DNA from: Myxococcota bacterium | GTDB taxonomy: Bacteria; Myxococcota_A; Polyangia; Palsa-1104; JAEUJZ01 | NCBI GenBank assembly: GCA_025057315.1 | Contig: JANWXW010000151.1 | Coordinates: 1 to 59,652 of the forward strand | Length of the DNA: 59,652 bases | Direction of reading: 5' to 3' | Shown: positions 17,488 through 26,026 of the stretch, one piece after another | Layout of the letters: every line of letters begins with the position of its first letter | Position numbering within the stretch: position 1 is the first letter of the stretch | Notes under the pieces: model-generated | What the model saw: the letters and a program-made list of their open reading frames with translations, nothing else | The model's database searches: none | What the model was told of the DNA's origin: nothing | Program-made: the position numbers and the translations under genes

Positions 17488-18606
17488 ATGGTCGCTCTGT
17501 CCCGTGGTGAATTGCTCGCTGGCTTCCGTCTGCAGATCGCCATGGCCACGGGTCGATCTCCGCTCACCGCGGCAGTGCTGCGCGCTCATCTCCGGGCCCT
17601 GGAGGCCAGAGGGCTCTGCGCCCTTGGGGAGGAACTGCTGGCGCGGCTCGCCCATCGCCCCAGCGTGCATCCGCTGGAGGCACCGCTGCTGGCGGCGGCC
17701 GCAGTGCACTATCAGGTGCTGGCCGGTCCTGCTCACGCCAAGTTCTTGGAGCGGCTCAGGGCCCTGTATCCGTCCGTTGGGGGAAGCTTTCATGGCAGAC
17801 CCGATGAGGAGCGGGCGCTGGTGCAGGCACTGGAGGAGATGGCGCAGCAGGGTCCGGCGCCCTGGCGTCGCTTCCTGTCTGAGGGCAGGGTCCAGACCCA
17901 TGCGGTCGAGCGGTCCGTGTGCTGGCTGGAACCAGCCCGAGCGCTGCAGGCCCGCCGTCCCCTCCCTCTCGATCTGGTGGAGCTGGGGACAGGGTCGGGC
18001 CTGCTGCTGGTGGCGGACCAGCTGACCCCGGACGGGGCCGCGCTCCGCGTCAGCCGTCGCCTGGGTGTGGACCTCTGTCCCGTGGATGTCGCAGATGGCC
18101 ACCAGCGCCTCGGTCTGCGTGCCTGTGTGTGGGCCGACCAACTCGATCGGCTGGCGCGGTTGGACGCAGCGGTAGAGCGGCTGCTGGCGCTCAGGCATGC
18201 GGGGGATGGGCCGGAGCTGTATACAGGCGACATGGTGGAGATGCTGCCCGCTCTCATCAGACGCTTGCGGGGTGGGCAGACGCCTCGCCGCCTGATTGTG
18301 TTTAACGCCTTATCGACCGTCTATCTCGACGATGAAGCCTACAGTCGGCTGCAGGCCCGCATCCGGGCGGAGCTGGCTGCATGGCCGGGGCCAGCCCTGT
18401 GGGTGGAGTTGGAACCGGAGCGCCATGGCTCCGCAACCTACCTCGTGCTGTCGGCCTGTCGCGTGCGAAGCGGGGCTCTGGAGCGGCTGGTGTTGGGCCG
18501 CCTGCCACCGCACCCAGAGCCCGGTGTGGCGTGGGACCGCCCTGCAAGCGCTTGGACCCGCTTGCTGGAGGAGCCACAGGAGGGGTGGTCTACTTCGATT
18601 CGGTGA
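17488..18606 (+). CDS. DUF2332 family protein
   Basis: A 372-residue protein resembling the DUF2332 family, which has a Rossmann/methyltransferase-like core. Recognisable family features are LVELGTGSGLLLVAD (near 165-180), the following RLGVDLCPVDVAD, the WADQLDRLARLDAAV segment, and the GDMVEMLPALIRRL...LIVFNALSTVYL block. The function of the family is unknown; a SAM-dependent reaction has been suggested only from the fold. ATG 17488 has a GGGAG ribosome site. The 3' end overlaps the dnaK 3' end by 17 bases in a convergent arrangement. It is divergent from the kinase-PEGA gene (219-base gap). Confidence 0.75.
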   Translation: MVALSRGELLAGFRLQIAMATGRSPLTAAVLRAHLRALEARGLCALGEELLARLAHRPSVHPLEAPLLAAAAVHYQVLAGPAHAKFLERLRALYPSVGGSFHGRPDEERALVQALEEMAQQGPAPWRRFLSEGRVQTHAVERSVCWLEPARALQARRPLPLDLVELGTGSGLLLVADQLTPDGAALRVSRRLGVDLCPVDVADGHQRLGLRACVWADQLDRLARLDAAVERLLALRHAGDGPELYTGDMVEMLPALIRRLRGGQTPRRLIVFNALSTVYLDDEAYSRLQARIRAELAAWPGPALWVELEPERHGSATYLVLSACRVRSGALERLVLGRLPPHPEPGVAWDRPASAWTRLLEEPQEGWSTSIR

Positions 18607-20488
18607 ACTCCGCGTCGATGACGCCGTCGTCGCGTTTTTGGCTGCCAGCGCTCTGTCCAGCCGTGGCATCGGCGGCACCGGCAGCGCGGTACATCGCCTC
18701 GCCAATCTTGTAGAGCGCCCGCGTCAGCTCCTGCTCGGCACGGCGCAATGGCTCCGCGTCCTTGCTGTCGCGGTTCGCCTCCAGCGTTTTTTTGGCCGAC
18801 TCGATCTGGCGCTCCAATGCAGCCCGGTCAACCTCGCTGAGCTTGTCGCGATTTTCATTCAGCAGCTTCTCGGCCTGGTAGATGGAGCTGTCCAACTTGT
18901 TGCGTGCCTCGATGGCCTCGCGGCGGGCCTTGTCCTCGGCCGCGTGGGCCTCGGCGTCCTTGATCATCCGCTGGATCTCCGCCTCGCTCAGGCCAGAGCT
19001 GCCGGTGATGGTGATCTTCTGCTCTTTGCCTGTGCTCTTGTCGCGTGCGTGGACATTGACGATGCCATTGGCATCGATGTCAAAGGTGACTTCGATCTGC
19101 GGCACGCCGCGCGGCGCGGGCGGAATGCCATCCAGGTGGAAACTCCCCAGGATCTTGTTGTCGCGGGCCATCTGCCGCTCGCCCTGGCACACCACGATCT
19201 CGACCGAGGTCTGCCCATCTGCAGCGGTCGAAAATATTTCGGTCTTCTTGGTCGGGATGGTGGTGTTGCGCGGGATCATCGGCGTCATGACGCCGCCCAG
19301 CGTCTCGATGCCCAGCGTGAGTGGGGTGACGTCGAGCAGCAGAATATCCTTCACCTCGCCCGACAGGACACCCGCCTGCACGGCCGCGCCGAGTGCGACG
19401 ACCTCATCGGGGTTGACGCCCTTGTGCGGCTCCTTCTTAAAGAAGTCGCGCACCATCTTCTGCACCAGCGGGATTCGGGTCGAGCCGCCCACCAACACGA
19501 CCTCACCGATGTCGGCCACCGTCTTGCCCGCATCCTGCAGCGCCCTACGGCAGGGCTCCAGCGTACGCTCCACCAGATCGCCCATGAGCTGCTCCAGCTT
19601 GGAGCGGGACAGCCTCATCTGCAGGTGCTTGGGTCCGCTCTGGTCCGCCGTCAGGAACGGCAGGTTGATCTCGGTCTCCATCACCGAGGACAGCTCGATC
19701 TTGGCCTTCTCCGCTGCCTCCTTGAGGCGCTGCAGGACCATCTTGTCTTTGCTGACATCGATTCCCTGGTCCTTGCGGAACTCGGCAATGAGCCATTCGA
19801 TGATGCGCTGGTCAATGTCATCACCACCCAGGTGCGTATCGCCGTTGGTAGAGACGACCTCGACCACCTTCTCCCCCACCTCTAGGATCGAGATATCGAA
19901 CGTGCCGCCGCCAAAGTCATAGACGGCAATAAGGTGGTCTTTGCCCTTGTCCAGGCCATAGGCGAGCGCTGCTGCCGTCGGTTCGTTGACGATGCGCTTT
20001 ACCTCCAGGCCTGCGATCCGACCAGCGTCCTTGGTGGCCTGGCGCTGGGCATCGTTGAAGTAGGCTGGCACCGTGATCACCGCCTCGGTGACCTTTTCCC
20101 CCAGGTAGTCTTCTGCAGCCCGCTTCAGCTTGGCGAGCACCCGGGCCGAGATCTCTGGCGGGGAGTAGCGCTTGCCGCGAATCTCGACATGAGCGTCGCC
20201 GTTGCTGGCCTTGACGACGCGGTACGGAACGCGCTTGATCTCCTCGGAGACCTCGTCGTACCTGCGGCCCATAAACCGCTTGATGGAGTAGATCGTGTTT
20301 TCGGGGTTGGTGATGGCCTGACGCCGTGCGATCTGCCCGACGAGTACCTCGCCCTTCTCATCGAACGCGACCACGGAAGGCGTCAACCGCCCCCCCTCCT
20401 CGTTGGTGATGACCTTGGGCTCCTTGCCTTCCATGATGGCCACGACGGAGTTCGTCGTGCCCAGGTCGATGCCGATGATCTTGCCCAT
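18590..20488 (-). CDS. dnaK: Molecular chaperone DnaK (Hsp70)
   Basis: A 632-residue Hsp70. The nucleotide-binding domain starts with IGIDLGTTNS (4-13) and carries VYDFGGGTFD and VVLVGGSTRIP; the substrate domain has the usual LLLDVTPLTLGIET, and the protein ends in GVIDAEFTESK, close to the canonical DnaK tail. DnaK binds exposed hydrophobic peptides and cycles with DnaJ and GrpE, neither of which is nearby. ATG 20488 is placed by the conserved MGKIIGIDLGTT start and a GGGAGG ribosome site, though the frame is open 70 codons upstream. It shares a 181-base divergent promoter region with mtnP, which contains an 8-base tandem repeat (20607-20622) but no CIRCE element. Confidence 0.97.
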   Translation of the reverse strand: MGKIIGIDLGTTNSVVAIMEGKEPKVITNEEGGRLTPSVVAFDEKGEVLVGQIARRQAITNPENTIYSIKRFMGRRYDEVSEEIKRVPYRVVKASNGDAHVEIRGKRYSPPEISARVLAKLKRAAEDYLGEKVTEAVITVPAYFNDAQRQATKDAGRIAGLEVKRIVNEPTAAALAYGLDKGKDHLIAVYDFGGGTFDISILEVGEKVVEVVSTNGDTHLGGDDIDQRIIEWLIAEFRKDQGIDVSKDKMVLQRLKEAAEKAKIELSSVMETEINLPFLTADQSGPKHLQMRLSRSKLEQLMGDLVERTLEPCRRALQDAGKTVADIGEVVLVGGSTRIPLVQKMVRDFFKKEPHKGVNPDEVVALGAAVQAGVLSGEVKDILLLDVTPLTLGIETLGGVMTPMIPRNTTIPTKKTEIFSTAADGQTSVEIVVCQGERQMARDNKILGSFHLDGIPPAPRGVPQIEVTFDIDANGIVNVHARDKSTGKEQKITITGSSGLSEAEIQRMIKDAEAHAAEDKARREAIEARNKLDSSIYQAEKLLNENRDKLSEVDRAALERQIESAKKTLEANRDSKDAEPLRRAEQELTRALYKIGEAMYRAAGAADATAGQSAGSQKRDDGVIDAEFTESK

Positions 20489-20606
20489 GAACCTGGCCTC
20501 CCAGACTGTCTTTGTGTGGCTTGCTGAAGCAAGTGTGAAAGATTCTCGCTGTCGAAGGTAAGCATGTGGCCAGAAGGCGTCAAGGTTCACAAGCGAAGGG
20601 CGAGGC

Positions 20607-20622
20607 ACCAGTGTACCAGTGT
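20607..20622. repeat. 8-bp tandem direct repeat in dnaK/mtnP promoter region
   Basis: ACCAGTGT is repeated twice in tandem within the intergenic region between the divergent dnaK and mtnP genes. It could be a direct-repeat binding site, but two copies are weak evidence. Confidence 0.3.
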
Positions 20623-20669
20623 GAAGAGGCGATTGACCGGGACCAGACAGACAGCTACCATCGCCCACC

Positions 20670-21578
20670 ATGCGTGCCCTCACCACCGTCGGCGTCATCG
20701 GCGGTTCTGGCCTCTACCAACTGGAGGGCCTTCGTGAAGTCAATGAGGTGTCAGTCGAGACACCATTCGGACCCCCTTCAGACGCCTATCTAGTCGGGCA
20801 CCTGGGCGATGTGCGGCTGGTGTTTTTGCCCCGTCACGGCCGTGGGCACCGGTTGCTGCCACACGAGATCAACTATGCAGCCAACATTTATGGGCTGAAG
20901 CAGCTGGGCGCCACGTATGTGCTGTCCATTTCCGCTGTGGGCTCGCTGCGTGAGCACATCTGCCCGGGGCACATCGTGCTGCCCGACCAGTTTATCGACC
21001 GCACCAGGGCTCGCCGCTCGACCTTTTTTGGAGATGGGGTGGTGGCCCACATAAGCTTTGCTGATCCGGTCTGCCCCGTGCTGCATGCGCTGCTCCGCCG
21101 CGCTGCGGAGGCAGCGGGCGCAACGGTGCATCCGCAAGGCAGCTACATCGTCATCGATGGGCCTGCCTTCTCGACGCGGGCCGAGTCGCACATGTACCGG
21201 GCCTGGGGCGCCGATGTCGTGGGCATGACCAACCTCCCAGAGGCGAGGCTGGCCCGCGAGGCGGAGCTGTGCTACGCCACGGTCGCGCTGTCAACCGACT
21301 ACGATTGCTGGCACGCGGGCGCAGAGGACGTCACCGCAGAGGCGGTGGTGGCGATTCTGCGGCAGAACGTCGCGCTGGCGCAGTCCATCGTCGCCGAGGC
21401 GATCCGGCGCATCGGCCAACTCCCGCCGCGCACCTGTGTCTGTGAGAGCGCACTGCGTCAGGCGATCATGACCGCGCCGGAACGGATCCCGGTGGCCACC
21501 TACGAGCGCCTTCGGCTGCTTATTGGTCGCTACATTCCGGATCCGTCCTGCCAGCCCCGGCCGTCGCCGGGACCGTAA
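20670..21578 (+). CDS. mtnP: S-methyl-5'-thioadenosine phosphorylase
   Basis: A 302-residue purine nucleoside phosphorylase-fold enzyme. The N-terminal VGVIGGSGLY, the phosphate-site FLPRHGRGHRLLPHEINY and the MTNLPEARLAREAELCYA block followed by STDYDCW identify the MTAP branch, where the Asp pair in DYD selects 6-aminopurines. It cleaves methylthioadenosine to adenine and methylthioribose-1-phosphate in methionine/polyamine salvage. The remaining mtn genes are not here. It ends 15 bases before the PfkB kinase gene, so the two form an operon, and it is divergent from dnaK. The start has no strong ribosome site. Confidence 0.93.
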   Translation: MRALTTVGVIGGSGLYQLEGLREVNEVSVETPFGPPSDAYLVGHLGDVRLVFLPRHGRGHRLLPHEINYAANIYGLKQLGATYVLSISAVGSLREHICPGHIVLPDQFIDRTRARRSTFFGDGVVAHISFADPVCPVLHALLRRAAEAAGATVHPQGSYIVIDGPAFSTRAESHMYRAWGADVVGMTNLPEARLAREAELCYATVALSTDYDCWHAGAEDVTAEAVVAILRQNVALAQSIVAEAIRRIGQLPPRTCVCESALRQAIMTAPERIPVATYERLRLLIGRYIPDPSCQPRPSPGP

Positions 21579-21593
21579 AGAGAGGAGCCACTC

Positions 21594-22532
21594 TTGAGCC
21601 ACCCTCATGACCTCTTGGTCGTTGGATCGGTCGCCCTCGATTCGGTCGAGACAGTGTCTGCGTTCCGCGAGGAGGTGCTGGGCGGTTCTGCCTCTTTTGT
21701 GTCGGTGGCGGCCTCGTTTTTCTGCCCAGTGCGTCTGGTTGCCGTCGTGGGCGACGACTTTCCCCCGGAGCACGTGGCCTATCTGGAGGAGCGTGGTATC
21801 GACATCGAGGGCCTCCAGCGACAAGCTGGGCGCACCTTTCGCTGGCGTGGCCGCTATTCCAGCGACTTGAACCACCGGACCACCCTGGATACCCAGCTGA
21901 ACGTCTTTGCGGGCTTTCGGCCTGAACTGCCGCCAGCGTGTCGCCGCACTGGACTGGTTTTTCTGGCCAACATCGATCCGACCCTCCAGCTCGAGGTGCT
22001 CTCGCAGGTGGAGCGGCCGCTGATCGTCGGGATGGATACGATGAACTTCTGGATCGAGGGCAGCCGGGCGGCGCTGGAACGGGTGCTCCAACGCATCGAC
22101 TTTCTCCTGCTGAACGAAGAGGAGGCACGGCTGCTGAGCCAGGACCACAACCTGTCTCGGGCCGCGCGTGCCATCCAGCGCCTTGGCCCGACCAACGTCG
22201 TGGTCAAACGAGGGGACGCCGGTGCGCTGCTCTTCCACGGCGAACAGGTGTTTGCTGCCCCGGCCATGCCGCTGTCCGAGGTCGTCGACCCCACCGGAGC
22301 CGGCGACGCCTTCGCCGGGGGCTTTATGGGCTACCTGGCACGCACCTGGACGGAGGGCCCGCTTGATGGCCGGCTGCTGCGTCGGGCCATGATCTGCGGT
22401 AGCACCATGGCCAGCTTCTGCTGTGAGGACTTCAGCCTCGACCGCTTTCGCACGCTGCAAATGGATCAGATCGAGGAGCGGTTCAGCGCGTTCCGCCACC
22501 TGACTCACTTTGAGGATCTGACGATCACCTGA
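21594..22532 (+). CDS. PfkB-family sugar/nucleoside kinase
   Basis: A 312-residue ribokinase-fold enzyme. It has the N-terminal GGSAS substrate motif (30-34) and the C-terminal signature DPTGAGDAFAGG (232-243, catalytic D238). The start is TTG at 21594 with a strong GAGAGGAG ribosome site. The substrate is not shown by sequence alone; being translated right after mtnP suggests a role in salvage of the phosphorylase products or related nucleosides (for example adenosine or a ribose derivative), but this is inference. Its last 28 bases overlap the end of the convergent isomerase-like gene. Confidence 0.88.
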   Translation: MSHPHDLLVVGSVALDSVETVSAFREEVLGGSASFVSVAASFFCPVRLVAVVGDDFPPEHVAYLEERGIDIEGLQRQAGRTFRWRGRYSSDLNHRTTLDTQLNVFAGFRPELPPACRRTGLVFLANIDPTLQLEVLSQVERPLIVGMDTMNFWIEGSRAALERVLQRIDFLLLNEEEARLLSQDHNLSRAARAIQRLGPTNVVVKRGDAGALLFHGEQVFAAPAMPLSEVVDPTGAGDAFAGGFMGYLARTWTEGPLDGRLLRRAMICGSTMASFCCEDFSLDRFRTLQMDQIEERFSAFRHLTHFEDLTIT

Positions 22533-23893
22533 GGCTCAGGGGTCGTCCCAGTGCCGCGCTGCAGTGCCTTCTCGACGAAATGCAGGCGATCCTGCCCGAA
22601 GAACAGCTGCGGGGGACCGTGGTGTTGTTCCACGAGGAAGCTGGGCGCGCCGAAGACCCCGGCTCGCTCTGCGGCCTTCGTGTTTGCGAGGAGCTTCTGC
22701 TTCACCTCCGGGTCGCCAACGCGCTGCAGCAGGGCCGGGTCGAGCCCTACGCGGCGCAGGGCCCCTTCTAGTACCGCCGGGTCATTAAGGTCCAAGTCCT
22801 GCACCCAGTAGGCGCGAAACAGCTCGTGAGACAGCGGCCCGATCGCCGGGCCGGCCAGCAGCGCCAGCCGGAGCGCGGTCACCGTCATCATCGGGAAACG
22901 CGAGGGCCAGTGAAAGGGCTGATCGTAATAGTGGGCCCAACGGAGCAGATCCTCACGTATGTAGCGACGCTTGGGCTCGCTGTAGCTCTGGAGCGGCACC
23001 AAGGGCGTCCCGATGGAACGAAACAGACCGCCCAGCAGGATCGGGTGCCAGTTGATCACCGCCCCGTGCCGCCGCGCCACATCTTCGATCTGTGTGGAGG
23101 CCAGGTAGGAAAAGGGGCTGCTGAAGTCATAGAAGAAGGTCAGCCGGCGGGCCAGGTTTGCAACAGGATTGGCAGTGGCCAAAATGTCCTGAGGCGTGGG
23201 CTGCCGCTTGCCGGGGTCGTGCTCAGGTTTTTTCTTAGCAAGGGGGTGCATGAGCAGGGCGGCCTCCACGAAGTGGAGGCGGTCCTGTCCAAAAAACAGT
23301 TGCGGGCCGCTATGCGACTCGACCACAAAGGTTGGCACACCGAAGACGCCAGCGCGGAGTGCCTCCTCTGTGCTGCGATGCAACTCGAGCCGGGCAGCTG
23401 GGCTCTGCAGCCCGATGCATGCGCTGCCTCCGTTTAAGCCCACCGCCGTAGCGACGCGTGCAAGGACCTCGATGTCACTGATGTCTTCCCCCTCCACCCA
23501 GTAGGCTCGGTACAGAGCATGGACCAGAGGGGGGCGGGCCGCTGGGGGTGCCCAACACACCAGCCGCATGGCCTCGACCGTACGCCGCGGGTGCTCTGCG
23601 GGATAGCGCAGTGGTACGCCCAGATGCTCCGCCCATCGCAGCAGGTCCAGGCGGGTCATCTGGCGTCGTGCCTCGGGGCCCTGATCGGGGTGGGAGTCAA
23701 GGGCCTTCAGGATACCGCCCAGGAGCACGGGCTGCCAGACGATGTCTGCACCGACTCGGGATGCGACCGCCTCGATCTGCGTTGAGGCCAGGTAGGCATA
23801 TGGGCAGACAATATCAAAATAGAAAATTACCTTGGGGCGCTCCTGGGTAGGCGGCCCGACAGCAGTCTTAAGTGCTGGGAGGGGACGACGCAT
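22505..23893 (-). CDS. Tandem DsbA-fold HCCA isomerase-like protein
   Basis: A 462-residue protein made of two copies of a 2-hydroxychromene-2-carboxylate isomerase-like (kappa-GST/DsbA) domain, about 20-215 and 248-445. Each copy has the same landmarks: (C/S)P(Y/F)xYLASTQIE at the N-terminal active site (C30-P31 in copy 1, S259-P260 in copy 2), a cis-Pro loop (GVPTF, GAPSF) and FFGQDRLHFVE near the end. Single-domain family members isomerise aromatic degradation intermediates with glutathione or act as oxidoreductases. Here copy 1 has Cys and copy 2 Ser at the equivalent site, hinting at division of labour. No aromatic degradation genes are near. Its substrate is unknown. Confidence 0.85.
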   Translation of the reverse strand: MRRPLPALKTAVGPPTQERPKVIFYFDIVCPYAYLASTQIEAVASRVGADIVWQPVLLGGILKALDSHPDQGPEARRQMTRLDLLRWAEHLGVPLRYPAEHPRRTVEAMRLVCWAPPAARPPLVHALYRAYWVEGEDISDIEVLARVATAVGLNGGSACIGLQSPAARLELHRSTEEALRAGVFGVPTFVVESHSGPQLFFGQDRLHFVEAALLMHPLAKKKPEHDPGKRQPTPQDILATANPVANLARRLTFFYDFSSPFSYLASTQIEDVARRHGAVINWHPILLGGLFRSIGTPLVPLQSYSEPKRRYIREDLLRWAHYYDQPFHWPSRFPMMTVTALRLALLAGPAIGPLSHELFRAYWVQDLDLNDPAVLEGALRRVGLDPALLQRVGDPEVKQKLLANTKAAERAGVFGAPSFLVEQHHGPPQLFFGQDRLHFVEKALQRGTGTTPEPQVIVRSSK

Positions 23894-23944
23894 GGCACTT
23901 ACGCTATCACGGCAGATATGCGCCTGCGGCCGGCGATGTGCTCG

Positions 23945-26026
23945 CTAGTCGCTTCGGGCCAGGACCCGCTCCACCTCGCTGGGTGTGGTCAACCCCTGGG
24001 CGCAAAGAAGAAGACCATTTTCATACATCGAGCGGAATCCGCGCTCTCTAAGCGCCGCCTCCAGCTGCTCGGGAGCCACCTTCCGGCGCAACATGTCGCG
24101 AATCTGGCGATCAATCGGCAGGACCTCATAGACGCCCACGCGCCTCCGATAGCCGGTCATCAGACAGGCCTCGCAGCCCCGGCCGCGCTGGATCGTCGCG
24201 GGCAGGCCGAGCCGCTCCCACCGCTGCCTAAACTCCGCGAGGTCGGACTCGTCCACGGCCTGCTCCAGCGCGATTGGCTCCGCGCAGGCGTCGCAGACCC
24301 GCCGCAGCAGGCGCTGGGCAACAACGGTTTGAATCGTTGCTGCCACCAGGTAGCGCTCCACACCCATGTCGTCCAGGCGATCGAAGCACTCCATGGCGCT
24401 GTTGGTGTGCAGCGTGGACAACACCAGGTGGCCGGTTAGCGAGGCCCGGATGGCGATGCTCGAAACCTCTGCATCGCGCATCTCGCCGACGAAGACGACG
24501 TCCGGATCCTGCCGCAACAGCGACCGCAGGGCATCGGCGAAGCCCATGCCAGCAGCCTCGTTGATCTGTACATGGTTGATGCCCGGCAGCGTGGTCTCGA
24601 CGGGGTCCTCCAGGGTCGTGATGTTGATGGACGGCTTGGAGATGGCATTGAGCGCTGCATGCACGGTGGTGGTCTTGCCGCTTCCGGTTGGCCCAGTAAC
24701 CAGCACCAGTCCCTGGGGGGCAGCAATGGCCTTGCGCAGGCGGCGCTCTTCAGGTTCCGGGAGCCCAAGGCGGCTCAGATCTGCCAGCTCTGCCTCCTTG
24801 GTGAGCAGGCGCATCACGCACTTTTCCCCGTAGACCGTCGGCAGCATCGAGACGCGGTAGTGGAACACCTGCCCGTCGTAACGGACGGCCAGGTGCCCGT
24901 CCTGCGGGATGCGGCGCTTGGAGATATCCAAACCAGCCATGACCTTGATGCGGCTGATGACCGGCACGTGCAGGCGCTGCGGGGGCGAGACGATTGTCTG
25001 CAGTTCGCCGTCGATGCGGAAGCGGACCCTTAGGCTGGTCTCGTATGGCTCGATGTGGACATCGCTGGCGCGCCGACGAACCGAATCAGTGAGCAAAAAG
25101 TTTACAAAGTTGACCACCGGACGTCCGCTGCTCTCCTGAATCAAATCATAGACGTTGGACTTCTCCTCCTCGTCTTGTTCCAACTCTACCTTCTCGAGAT
25201 CCAGGCCGCTCCCCTCGTTGATGATCTCGGACATCACGCTGTCGGAGGAGAACTCGTTGGCGATGAGGGCGCGCACGGTCGCCTCAGCCGCCAGCACGAC
25301 CTCCACCCAGCGACCGGTGAGGAAGCGAACCTCGTCCACAATCGCCAGGTTCGTGGGATCGGCCATGGCGATGCGCAGGATCTTGTCGTTTGCCCACAGC
25401 GGCACCACCTCGTGGCGGCGGATGAAGTCGAGTGGCAGGATGCCGCGGGCAGAGGGGTCGATCTCGACGCGGTCTTGGAGGATGACCTCGACGCCCAGCT
25501 GCTCTCCCAGGGCCGTGACCATATCCTGCATGGTGACGAAGCCCAGGTTCACCAGCACCGAGCCGAGACGCTCGCCGGTGTGGCGCTGGTGCTCCAGGGC
25601 CTGGTCCAGCTGGGCCTGGGTGATGAGGTTGCGCCGGAGCAGGATTTCCCCCAGGCGCAGACGGCGGATGCGCACGGGGGGCTGGGAGACGTGCTCCAGC
25701 TGCTGCCGCTCCTCCTGTTCGGGGGGGGCGACCTCCTCGGTTAGAACGAGTGCAGATGCTTCTGCAGCCGGCTCTGCTGCAAGACACACCGCTTCTTGGC
25801 CCTCCACGCGAGGGGGCATCAGTCCAGGGGGTGAAGGGAGCTGTTGCCTCCAGGGAGGCTCGGAGGATTCACGCTGAGCTTCCGGGAGCAGCGAGCCACC
25901 CTGGGACCTGAGCTCGGCCAGGCGCCGCTCCACCTCCTCGACGCGACGCATGGCCTCGCGATCGCGGCGGGGGGCGCCGCTGCTCTCGTTTCCTTTTCGA
26001 TTTGTCAAGGAATGCCAGAGCCTCAT
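23945..26026 (-). CDS. GspE/PilB-type secretion ATPase with MshEN domain
   Basis: A 693-residue type II secretion/type IV pilus family ATPase. After a variable N-terminal region (1-120) comes an MshEN-like domain with two 24-residue motifs, R124-Q147 and R153-Q176, separated by five residues, the arrangement reported for c-di-GMP-binding MshEN domains. The ATPase core has Walker A GPTGSGKTTT (445-454), the Asp box (ITTLEDPVE), Walker B (DPDVVFVGEMRD) and a His box (STLHTN). Two Cys pairs (CDAC at 578-581, CEAC at 618-621) form the zinc-binding element of GspE/PilB. ATG 26026 overlaps the stop of the upstream lipoprotein gene as ATGA. No other pilus or secretion genes are present in the window. 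Confidence 0.92.
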   Translation of the reverse strand: MRLWHSLTNRKGNESSGAPRRDREAMRRVEEVERRLAELRSQGGSLLPEAQRESSEPPWRQQLPSPPGLMPPRVEGQEAVCLAAEPAAEASALVLTEEVAPPEQEERQQLEHVSQPPVRIRRLRLGEILLRRNLITQAQLDQALEHQRHTGERLGSVLVNLGFVTMQDMVTALGEQLGVEVILQDRVEIDPSARGILPLDFIRRHEVVPLWANDKILRIAMADPTNLAIVDEVRFLTGRWVEVVLAAEATVRALIANEFSSDSVMSEIINEGSGLDLEKVELEQDEEEKSNVYDLIQESSGRPVVNFVNFLLTDSVRRRASDVHIEPYETSLRVRFRIDGELQTIVSPPQRLHVPVISRIKVMAGLDISKRRIPQDGHLAVRYDGQVFHYRVSMLPTVYGEKCVMRLLTKEAELADLSRLGLPEPEERRLRKAIAAPQGLVLVTGPTGSGKTTTVHAALNAISKPSINITTLEDPVETTLPGINHVQINEAAGMGFADALRSLLRQDPDVVFVGEMRDAEVSSIAIRASLTGHLVLSTLHTNSAMECFDRLDDMGVERYLVAATIQTVVAQRLLRRVCDACAEPIALEQAVDESDLAEFRQRWERLGLPATIQRGRGCEACLMTGYRRRVGVYEVLPIDRQIRDMLRRKVAPEQLEAALRERGFRSMYENGLLLCAQGLTTPSEVERVLARSD

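Noticed and set aside
18296..19885. A 529-codon open frame on the + strand antisense to dnaK
   Set aside because: It mirrors the codon structure of dnaK in a high-GC genome and has no family features.
20489..20669. CIRCE operator in front of dnaK
   Set aside because: No TTAGCACTC-N9-GAGTGCTAA inverted repeat is present.
20489..20698. Upstream extension of dnaK by 70 codons
   Set aside because: DnaK is conserved from MGKIIGIDLGTT, and a good ribosome site precedes ATG 20488.
21291..22508. A 405-codon open frame on the - strand
   Set aside because: It is antisense to mtnP and the PfkB kinase gene and low in complexity.
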